Of a stretch of DNA of 8,163 bases, positions 1-5,375 are shown piece by piece. The stretch comes from Desulfobacterales bacterium C00003060 (GTDB lineage Bacteria > Desulfobacterota > Desulfobacteria > Desulfobacterales > C00003060). The position numbers and the translations under genes are program-made. How positions within the stretch are numbered: the first letter of the stretch is position 1; the number at the start of each line of letters is the position of its first letter. The stretch is from assembly GCA_001751085.1 (NCBI GenBank), contig MAXP01000160.1, positions 1-8,163 on the forward strand, read 5' to 3'. Below the pieces are notes generated by a model that searched no databases, was not told the DNA's origin, and worked only from the letters and a program-made list of their open reading frames with translations.

Positions 1-138
1 GACCGACAAAAAACTATAGAGTTGCAGAGAAACCCGAAGGAGCCAAAAGGCATGAAGAAACTCGAAGCCGGTATCAAGAAACTTAATGAAATGAAGATGC
101 AAAACGCCGAAGGTCTTCTGCTACAATTTTCTATATAG
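1..138 (+). CDS. 3' end of an unidentified open frame (partial, uncertain)
   Basis: Frame 1 is open from the left edge to a TAG at 136-138, giving at most 45 residues rich in Lys and Glu and ending LLLQFSI. I do not recognise it. It could be the tail of a gene starting outside the window. It could also be a 28-residue small ORF starting at the ATG at 52, which is preceded by a good Shine-Dalgarno-like GAAGGAG at 36-42 with 9 bases of spacing. A competing open stretch in frame 3 runs from base 3 to a TAA at 84-86, so the reading frame of the real upstream gene is not certain. No terminator hairpin is visible behind it; there is only a run of seven T at 157-163 without a convincing stem. Confidence 0.3.
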   Translation, partial: DRQKTIELQRNPKEPKGMKKLEAGIKKLNEMKMQNAEGLLLQFSI

Positions 139-161
139 TCTAATATGTTCTGGTCATTTTT

Positions 162-189
162 TTGTGATAGCCGAAAGTCATGTTATAGT
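162..189 (+). promoter_or_regulatory. Probable sigma-70 type promoter with extended -10, for the NifU-like gene
   Basis: TTGTGA at 162-167 and TATAGT at 184-189 are separated by 16 bases. A TG lies at 181-182, one base before the -10, giving the extended form TGnTATAGT. Transcription would begin near 195-197, leaving a leader of about 30 bases before the ATG at 225. The region is A/T-rich compared with the genes on either side. The call comes from consensus matching by eye only. Confidence 0.45.
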
Positions 190-224
190 GAATTAGTAAT
201 GAAAATCAAAAAGGGGACAAAAAA

Positions 225-446
225 ATGAAAGAGTCAGTACAAGCGGTCATTGACAAAGTGCGGCCCATGCTTCAGGCGGACGGCGGGGATGTTGAACTCG
301 TGGGTATTGAAGGGGGCGTGGTCAAGGTGCGACTTCAGGGGGCATGCAAGGGCTGTCCCATGTCTCAGATAACCCTAAAAAACGGTATTGAGAAGTTTAT
401 GAAGAAGGAAGTGCCCGAGGTGGATAGAGTGGAGTCGGTTGACTAA
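225..446 (+). CDS. NifU C-terminal-domain Fe-S cluster scaffold protein (73 aa)
   Basis: This is a stand-alone NifU C-terminal (Nfu-type) domain, a cytoplasmic scaffold or carrier that holds an Fe-S cluster and passes it to apo-proteins. The domain fills the whole protein: an N-terminal helix, then the hallmark LQADGGDVEL, then the cluster-binding CKGCP with Cys41 and Cys44, then SQITLKNGIE and a short C-terminal helix. Its length is normal for single-domain members in anaerobes. The ATG at 225 is supported by AGGGGA at 212-217, 7 bases upstream, and by the promoter ahead of it. The aminotransferase follows 16 bases after the stop, or overlaps it by 8 bases if that gene uses a TTG start, so the two are probably co-transcribed. 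In an organism rich in Fe-S enzymes a general maturation role is likely. The specific clients cannot be read from the sequence. Confidence 0.93.
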   Translation: MKESVQAVIDKVRPMLQADGGDVELVGIEGGVVKVRLQGACKGCPMSQITLKNGIEKFMKKEVPEVDRVESVD

Positions 447-462
447 AAACCTGGACGGTCCA

Positions 463-1641
463 ATGGCAATAGCTGAAAAAATACAGAAATACCTTGAGCA
501 GTCCTCGTGGATCCGGAAGATGTTTGAGCAAGGGACACAGCTTAAGGCGAGACATGGGGCCGAGAATGTCTTTGACTTCAGCCTTGGAAACCCTAAGCTT
601 GAACCACCTGCCCGCTTCAAGGAGGTTCTCGTCGATGTGGCAAGGGCCTCGTGTACCGGATACCATAGCTATATGCCCAATACAGGATATCTCTCTGTAC
701 GCAAGGCAGTAGCCGGGTTTCTCTCAAGGGAGCAGGGTGTTGCACTTACGGCAGATGAAGTGATTATGACGTGTGGGGCTGCTGGTGCGCTGAATGTGAT
801 CTTGAAGACGATCCTGGAGCCTGGTGACGAGGTGATAGTATCGGCACCTTATTTTGTGGAATACGGTTTTTATGTGGACAATCACGGGGGTGTCCTTAAA
901 ACCGTGCCCACCGAGTCGGATTTTAGTCTCGACGTTCATGCCGTCCGGACTGCCATAACGCCAAGGACCAAGGCTGTTTTAGTCAATAGTCCAAACAACC
1001 CTTCCGGTCAAATCTACTCCGAGGAAAGCCTCTTGCAGTTGGGATCTCTCTTGACAGAAGAAAGCCGCAGGCTGCACCAGACCCTTTATCTTATCTGCGA
1101 TGAGCCTTATCGAAGGATCACCTTTGACGGGGCAACGGTTCCGAGTATATTCCCCTGCTATGCTGAGAGCATTGTTGCCACATCCTACTCGAAAGACCTG
1201 TCCGTCCCAGGTGAGCGGATCGGTTTTTTGGCCGTAAATCCTCAAGCGACCCACAGAAAAGATCTTTTGGCCGGCATGGCCCTTGCCAATCGCATTCTGG
1301 GATTTGTGAATGCCCCTGCCTTGATGCAGCGAGCCATTGAGTTCTTGCAAGGCGTGTCTGTGGACGCAACAATCTACCAAAAAAAGAGGGATCTTTTATG
1401 CAATGGCCTCTCTCGGTGTGGGTACGAATTCGTAAAACCAAGAGGGGCGTTTTACCTTTTTCCCAAAACACCTATCCCTGATGACGTCGCCTTTGTGAAG
1501 GCGCTCCAGGAAGAACTCATTCTTGCCGTGCCGGGAAGCGGTTTCGGTGCACCCGGTTATTTTCGCATTGCCTTTTGTGTGGATGATAACACAATAAAAG
1601 GGGCTCTTCCGGGGTTCGAGCGGGTCCTGAAACGGATTTGA
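463..1641 (+). CDS. Fold-type I PLP-dependent aminotransferase (class I/II)
   Basis: This is a 392-residue cytoplasmic aminotransferase of the aspartate/aromatic aminotransferase superfamily, normal in length. Visible landmarks, numbered from the ATG at 463: SPNNPSG with the cofactor-contacting Asn179; CDEPYRR with Asp213, which would pair with the pyridine nitrogen, and Tyr216; TSYSKDLS with Lys244, the expected Schiff-base lysine; and YFRIAF with Arg368, the expected substrate alpha-carboxylate ligand. All key residues are present, so it should be active. The substrate cannot be told from the sequence. The frame is also open to a TTG at 439, which would add 8 residues and overlap the upstream stop. 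I prefer the ATG at 463 because MAIAEKIQ fits a normal N-terminal helix, although neither start has a strong ribosome-binding site (GGAG at 431-434 is only 4 bases before the TTG). It ends 23 bases before the convergent stress-protein gene. Confidence 0.9.
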   Translation: MAIAEKIQKYLEQSSWIRKMFEQGTQLKARHGAENVFDFSLGNPKLEPPARFKEVLVDVARASCTGYHSYMPNTGYLSVRKAVAGFLSREQGVALTADEVIMTCGAAGALNVILKTILEPGDEVIVSAPYFVEYGFYVDNHGGVLKTVPTESDFSLDVHAVRTAITPRTKAVLVNSPNNPSGQIYSEESLLQLGSLLTEESRRLHQTLYLICDEPYRRITFDGATVPSIFPCYAESIVATSYSKDLSVPGERIGFLAVNPQATHRKDLLAGMALANRILGFVNAPALMQRAIEFLQGVSVDATIYQKKRDLLCNGLSRCGYEFVKPRGAFYLFPKTPIPDDVAFVKALQEELILAVPGSGFGAPGYFRIAFCVDDNTIKGALPGFERVLKRI

Positions 1642-1664
1642 TCATTATTCAGCATGTGATCTCA

Positions 1665-2603
1665 TCACGAAACAACCCAAACCGCCATGTCCCTTGCCTG
1701 TTGGACGATCTTGTTGGAGACACTTCCAAAAAGAAACCGTTTGGTGCGTGAAATTCCACGACGACCGATCATGACGGACCCGTACCCACCTTTGCCTGCC
1801 TCCTTCAGGATAGTTCGGGCCACCCCGTGTGCTCTTGTCTCAAGGCGGGTCTTGATGGCAAAACCGGGGATGTCTCTTTCCATCAAATAAGTCCTGGCCT
1901 GAGAAAGCATATCTTCGGCATCATCGATCACTCGCTTTTCAATGGTGGCCTCGATGTCGACCAGTCCTGTCCACATCGATGTCATCTCTTCGCCAATCAG
2001 CGGCATAACCACATGTAAGACCGTCACCTCAATGGGACCTGCCTCAGCAAGAAGCCATGCGACCCAGTCAAGGACACGTTTGGAATTCGGAGAGCCGTCA
2101 ATTGGTACCAGAAGCTTTCGCGACTTGACCTCACCGTGTACCACGCAGATAGGCAGTCCCTTGGTATGCTGCAGCACCTTATGAGTGACACTTCCCATAA
2201 GAAAAGCCTCTACAGCGCTCATGCCGTGCCGTCCAAGTACGATCCCGTCATGCGTGCCTTCCTGTTCCAGGATATCCTGTGCTACACCGGCACAAGGGTC
2301 CTTGATCACTTGGCGGATATTTGCCGGGTCATGGCCCGCCCTGGTAAAGATCTCCGTGGCTTCTTGCAGTAAAGAGGGCGCTCTGCGGCGATTTTCCTCG
2401 CTCGCCCGTTGTGCAAAGCCCTGGAGCTGCATCAGCTCGGCCATGTTTTCCCCTGGTTCCAGAAAAAGGGCTGGGATACCAGGAAGGATATGAAGCAGGT
2501 CTATCTTTATCTGTGCGCCTTTTCCAAGAATGGATCCAAGATACTTGACCGCAGCCAGGCTCGCAGGCGACCCGTCTATGCCAACCAGAATACGCTTGCC
2601 CAT
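1665..2603 (-). CDS. Tandem-domain universal stress protein (UspA family)
   Basis: This is a 312-residue cytoplasmic protein made of two UspA domains (about residues 1-157 and 161-312). Each opens with the family's beta-strand and acidic residue: ILVGIDGSP and LLVPIDGSP. Both carry a complete ATP-binding signature G-x2-G-x9-G-S: Gly124, Gly127, Gly137-Ser138 in the first and Gly280, Gly283, Gly293-Ser294 in the second. Both halves are therefore of the nucleotide-binding type and could form an intramolecular dimer. The family is linked to stress survival and growth arrest; the exact role here is unknown. The start is set at MGKRILVG because the fold begins there and AGGA lies 10 bases upstream. 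The frame stays open for 62 more codons to a TTG next to the recN stop, but those residues are translated heptad repeat (Asn/Gln/Thr/Ser-rich) and should not be annotated. It is the last gene of the minus-strand series. Confidence 0.9.
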   Translation of the reverse strand: MGKRILVGIDGSPASLAAVKYLGSILGKGAQIKIDLLHILPGIPALFLEPGENMAELMQLQGFAQRASEENRRRAPSLLQEATEIFTRAGHDPANIRQVIKDPCAGVAQDILEQEGTHDGIVLGRHGMSAVEAFLMGSVTHKVLQHTKGLPICVVHGEVKSRKLLVPIDGSPNSKRVLDWVAWLLAEAGPIEVTVLHVVMPLIGEEMTSMWTGLVDIEATIEKRVIDDAEDMLSQARTYLMERDIPGFAIKTRLETRAHGVARTILKEAGKGGYGSVMIGRRGISRTKRFLFGSVSNKIVQQARDMAVWVVS

Positions 2604-2613
2604 GTTCGCTATT

Positions 2614-2617
2614 TCCT
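2614..2617 (-). promoter_or_regulatory. Ribosome-binding site fixing the start of the stress-protein gene
   Basis: The minus strand reads AGGAAATAGCGAAC before the ATG at 2603-2601, which puts AGGA 10 bases from the start. Upstream in-frame starts lie in or next to the repeat and lack such a site; the nearest is an ATG at 2624-2622. This supports the short form of the protein. Confidence 0.55.
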
Positions 2618-2625
2618 GTGTCATT

Positions 2626-2784
2626 GGTTGCTCGTTACTCGTTGCTGGTTGCTGGTTGCTGGGCTGGTTGCTTATTGTTCGTTGTTCGTTGCTTGTTGCT
2701 CGTTGCTTGTTGTTCGTTGCTTGTTGTTCGTTGTTCCGAAATCCGAAATCCACAATCCGCATTCGCCAATCCGAAATCCGAACT
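2626..2784 (-). repeat. Composite heptanucleotide tandem repeat, copy 1 (recN to stress-protein gap)
   Basis: On the plus strand, 2626-2735 is about 15 heptamers of the type (G/C/T)GTTG(C/T)T, with one 5-base slip (GGGCT at 2661-2665). It is followed without loss of phase by seven heptamers of the type CCGAAAT at 2736-2784 (CCGAAAT, CCGAAAT, CCACAAT, CCGCATT, CGCCAAT, CCGAAAT, CCGAACT). In transcript sense the order is (ATTTCGG)n then (AGCAACC)n. It begins 1 base after the recN stop codon and ends 22 bases before the stress-protein start. Because 7 is not a multiple of 3 and the unit contains no stop codon, the GGTTGCT block is open in all frames: one strand encodes a cyclic S-N-Q-Q-P-A-T, the other a hydrophobic L-L-V-A-G-C-W. 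No transposase or long inverted repeat is present. Confidence 0.93.
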
Positions 2785-2785
2785 T

Positions 2786-4492
2786 TCAATTCGAACGTCC
2801 TGACATCATTTCACGGGCGTGGTCCAATGTCTTATCTGTAATCTTCACCCCTCCCAGCATACGAGCCATCTCTTTTATGCGTTCCTCTCCATCCAGGGGC
2901 GCAATCGTGGTCCGGGTACGCCCTCTATGGATCCTTTTGACGATCTTGTAATGATACTTGCCAAACTGTGCGATCTGCGGAAGGTGAGTAATGCAGATTA
3001 CCTGATGAAAACGGGCCAGGGACTGAAGCTTCTGGCCCACGACTTCGGCCACACCACCGCCGATACCTGCATCCACCTCATCAAAGATCAGGGTCTCCAC
3101 TGACTCCTTTGTCGCAAGAATCACCTTTAGGGCAAGGATAATCCGGGAGAGCTCACCGCCTGAAGCGATCTGGATAAGGGGCCTCAGATCTTCACCCACA
3201 TTTGGGGCAATCAAAAAATCAACACGGTCTATACCAGTTGCCTCTATACCCATGTTGTCCAGCAAAAGATATGGATCTGCACTCCCATCAACGGGGCTGG
3301 GTTTGAACCTTACCTCAAACCGGGTCCCAGCCATTCCCAGCGAGGCCAGCTCTTGCTGAACCTTTGCAGACAGTTGTTCCGCAGCTTTCATCCTCTTCTC
3401 TGACAGCTCAAGGCATAGCCTGCAGAGTCTTTTGTGCAACCGGTCAAGCCTTTCTTCCACCTCAGTTGCTTGTTCCGGCAGGAACGATATAAGCCTCAGT
3501 TCTTCTTCAGCCTCCTTGCCGTAGGTCAGCACGGCTTCGAGGGATCCCCCGTACTTTCGCTTAAGCCTCTGAAGCAAATCCAGCCGCAGGCCTACAGCTT
3601 CCAGCCGGTCATTATCAAAAACAATGCGCTGAAGATAGCCGCGCAGGTCATTGGCAATGTCTTCCAGTTGGAGAGAAGCTTCCTGCACCCTTCCCGCTAC
3701 TGGCGCCAGGGACGAATCAATGCAGTTGAGCGCTTGAAGCTCTCTTGCAACCTCGGTCACGTGTTCAACCACCGCCCCTTCCGCCCCGTACAGGCGGTTC
3801 ATACACGTGCCCACGGTTTTGTGCAGCCGCTGGGCGTGTTTCAGGCACTGCTGTTCCTGCTCAAGCTCTTTGTCTTCATCGTGACTTAGCCCTGCCTGCT
3901 GGATCTCATGACACTGGAACTCAAGGAGTTCTCGACGTTCGGCTTGCTCTATCTGTTGGCTTTTCAGGCCCGCCCGTTCCCTGATCAACGGAAGTATCTC
4001 TTGATGGTGCTCCGACACATGGCCACGCAGTCCGGTCAGCCCTCCAAACTGGTCAAGTACCAAAAGGTGTTGTTCCGGTTTGAGTAAGACCTGGTGGGCA
4101 TGCTGACCGGAAATGCTGGCAAGGTGCTCGTTGATCGTGGAAAGTATCTGAAGGGTAGCCAGTCGGCCATTGATGTAGATTCTGTGGCGGCCATTTCTTT
4201 GAATGATACGGCGAACCAACAGGCCTTCGGACAGATCGAATCCCTGTGCCTGGGCTGCCCCTGCTGCCGGACTTTCAGACGGCAATTCAAACAGGGCTTC
4301 AAGCTCGGCCGTTTCTTCAGAGGTGCGGATCAGTTCGGGCGAGGCACGGCTTCCCAGGATCAGGTTCACGGCACTCATAATAATGGACTTTCCCGCACCT
4401 GTCTCTCCAGTCAGTACGCTGAGCCCTTTTTCAAACACAATCGAAAGGTCGTCAATAATAGCAAAATTCCTTATGGACAGTTCCCGGAGCAT
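2786..4492 (-). CDS. recN: DNA repair ATPase RecN
   Basis: RecN is an SMC-like cytoplasmic ATPase that acts in double-strand-break repair. At 568 residues it is close to the usual length (about 550-570). The N-terminal half-site has the family opening MLRELSIRNFAIID and Walker A GETGAGKS at 29-36, followed by the conserved SGQHAHQ at 128-134. The middle (about 160-380) is helical and rich in Glu, Gln, Leu and Lys, as expected for the short coiled coil. The C-terminal half-site has the ABC signature ASGGELSR at 443-450, Walker B LIFDEVDAG with Asp471-Glu472, and the H-loop His503 in ITHLPQIA. Nothing essential is missing. The start is fixed by the conserved N-terminus, yet no Shine-Dalgarno sequence precedes it; the leader is A/C-rich repeat-derived sequence. 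The gene is flanked on both sides by the same composite heptad repeat. It lies 114 bases after cooC and 182 bases before the stress-protein gene. Confidence 0.98.
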   Translation of the reverse strand: MLRELSIRNFAIIDDLSIVFEKGLSVLTGETGAGKSIIMSAVNLILGSRASPELIRTSEETAELEALFELPSESPAAGAAQAQGFDLSEGLLVRRIIQRNGRHRIYINGRLATLQILSTINEHLASISGQHAHQVLLKPEQHLLVLDQFGGLTGLRGHVSEHHQEILPLIRERAGLKSQQIEQAERRELLEFQCHEIQQAGLSHDEDKELEQEQQCLKHAQRLHKTVGTCMNRLYGAEGAVVEHVTEVARELQALNCIDSSLAPVAGRVQEASLQLEDIANDLRGYLQRIVFDNDRLEAVGLRLDLLQRLKRKYGGSLEAVLTYGKEAEEELRLISFLPEQATEVEERLDRLHKRLCRLCLELSEKRMKAAEQLSAKVQQELASLGMAGTRFEVRFKPSPVDGSADPYLLLDNMGIEATGIDRVDFLIAPNVGEDLRPLIQIASGGELSRIILALKVILATKESVETLIFDEVDAGIGGGVAEVVGQKLQSLARFHQVICITHLPQIAQFGKYHYKIVKRIHRGRTRTTIAPLDGEERIKEMARMLGGVKITDKTLDHAREMMSGRSN

Positions 4493-4504
4493 TTAGTTGG
4501 TCAT
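4490..4504 (-). promoter_or_regulatory. recN translation start region without Shine-Dalgarno, with abutting mini-ORF
   Basis: The minus strand reads ATG ACC AAC TAA and then directly ATG of recN, so a three-codon mini-ORF ends exactly where recN begins. The 30 bases upstream are A/C-rich and contain no purine-rich ribosome-binding site. Initiation may use an unstructured leader or reinitiation after the mini-ORF. The mini-ORF may equally be chance. Confidence 0.3.
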
Positions 4505-4505
4505 T

Positions 4506-4607
4506 TGTTGTTGGGGTTGCTCGTTGCTCGTTGCTGGTTGCTGGTTGCTGGTTGTTCCGAAATCCGCACTCCGCATTCCGAAATCCGCACTCGCCACACT
4601 CCGAAAT
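4506..4607 (-). repeat. Composite heptanucleotide tandem repeat, copy 2 (cooC to recN gap)
   Basis: The plus strand shows TGTTGTT at 4506-4512, a GG slip, then six heptamers GGTTGCT/CGTTGCT/GGTTGTT at 4515-4556. These continue in phase into CCGAAAT, CCGCACT, CCGCATT, CCGAAAT, CCGCACT and CGCCACA (4557-4598), a CT slip, and CCGAAAT at 4601-4607. The block order, orientation and the 16-base junction GTTGTTCCGAAATCCG (4551-4566) match copy 1 (2730-2745). TCATT precedes the GTTG block in both copies (4501-4505 and 2621-2625), though 5 bases could match by chance. The last base of the array is the first plus-strand base of the cooC stop codon (4607-4609), so the array fills almost the whole gap. 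Confidence 0.92.
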
Positions 4608-5362
4608 CAGATCACTCCTCTAAGAATGGCGTTAAAAATGGCGTTAAGTGACTGCACCGATTTGGCATCATCCGGCAATTCTATCGTGGGCCGCCCCTCC
4701 ACGTCATAACGGGAAATCAACTCGTCTTCTTTCACACATCCGGCCAGATTCAACTCAGCCGCATCAACCGCGTCCTTGACTGCAGAGGGCAACTCGCCAC
4801 TGACCCGGTTTATGATCACGTATTCGTCCCTGATATCAAGCTTAAGCTCCCGCGCAAGATCACGAATCCGTTTGGCTGCCAGTATGCCCCGCTGGGTTGG
4901 ATCAGATACAATCAGCAACATATCAGCCCGGCGGGCTACCAGACGACTGATGTGCTCCATCCCTGCCTCATTATCCATGACCACGACCCGGTAATTTCCA
5001 CACAACACATCCATGTACCGGGAAAGCAGGGTATTGGCATGACAATAGCAGCCAGGGCCTTCCGGACGGCCCATAACGATCAGATCATACCCCTCGCTTT
5101 CAACCAGGGACTGTTGCACCTTATATTCCATGTAGACATCCCTGGTCATCCCTTTGGGCACGCCATCCTTTAGCCCCTCCCTTGCCTCACCGAGGGTGAT
5201 TTCTACGTCAAGTCCAAGGACCTCATTCAGATTCGCATTGGCATCCGCATCCACGGCCAGGATCGGCTTGATTCCTTTTTCAAGTAGAAACCTGATGAGA
5301 AGACCTGCAATCGTTGTCTTGCCGGTGCCGCCTTTTCCGGCCATGGCAATGGTCAGGCTCAT
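4607..5362 (-). CDS. cooC: CooC/AcsF-type nickel-insertion ATPase for CO dehydrogenase/acetyl-CoA synthase
   Basis: This is a 251-residue MinD/SIMIBI-class P-loop ATPase, the usual CooC length. It has the deviant Walker A KGGTGKTT at 10-17, a switch I region DADANANL with Asp38 and Asp40, and MDNEAGMEHISR around Asp130 (Walker B/switch II), which is typical of this family. Cys105-x-Cys107 in GPGCYCHAN matches the CxC of CooC that binds metal between the two subunits of the dimer. The family couples ATP hydrolysis to nickel loading of CO dehydrogenase or acetyl-CoA synthase. The ATG overlaps the stop of the upstream RACo-like gene as ATGA, with AAAGGA at 5370-5375, 7 bases from the start. Pairing with that gene points to acetyl-CoA synthase/CODH maturation (AcsF) rather than to a CO-oxidising coo operon. 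No CODH structural gene is in the window, so CooC versus AcsF is undecided. Confidence 0.9.
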   Translation of the reverse strand: MSLTIAMAGKGGTGKTTIAGLLIRFLLEKGIKPILAVDADANANLNEVLGLDVEITLGEAREGLKDGVPKGMTRDVYMEYKVQQSLVESEGYDLIVMGRPEGPGCYCHANTLLSRYMDVLCGNYRVVVMDNEAGMEHISRLVARRADMLLIVSDPTQRGILAAKRIRDLARELKLDIRDEYVIINRVSGELPSAVKDAVDAAELNLAGCVKEDELISRYDVEGRPTIELPDDAKSVQSLNAIFNAILRGVI

Positions 5363-5375
5363 GAAGACTTCCTTT
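5359..5375 (-). promoter_or_regulatory. ATGA stop/start overlap and internal ribosome-binding site (activator to cooC)
   Basis: The start ATG (5362-5360) and the upstream TGA (5361-5359) share two bases, giving a four-base ATGA. AAAGGA at 5375-5370 lies inside the end of the upstream coding region. This arrangement normally means translational coupling, so the activator and the ATPase should be made together. Confidence 0.85.

Noticed and set aside
157..163. Run of seven T as a terminator for the upstream frame
   Set aside because: No GC-rich stem precedes it, and it overlaps the likely -35 region of the downstream promoter.
979..1471. Minus-strand open frames of 117-133 codons inside the aminotransferase gene
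   Set aside because: They are antisense shadows of a gene with all its catalytic motifs, and they show no recognisable domain.
1655..1669. Inverted repeat GTGAT-CTC-ATCAC between the convergent aminotransferase and stress-protein genes, considered as a terminator
   Set aside because: The stem is only 5 bp with a 3-base loop, there is no T-tract, and it overlaps the stop codon of the stress-protein gene.
2626..2784. CRISPR array
   Set aside because: The unit is 7 bases and contiguous, with no spacers and no cas genes nearby; it is a tandem repeat.
2409..2951. Plus-strand open frames of 100-180 codons across the first repeat, with a hydrophobic Leu/Val/Cys/Trp-rich stretch that looks like a membrane protein
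   Set aside because: The hydrophobic part is translated GGTTGCT heptads and the remainder is antisense to recN and the stress-protein gene. There is no family resemblance and no ribosome-binding site.
4094..4709. Plus-strand open frames across the second repeat and the recN start
   Set aside because: They are shadows of recN plus translated repeat. The minus-strand genes on both sides have full family motifs.
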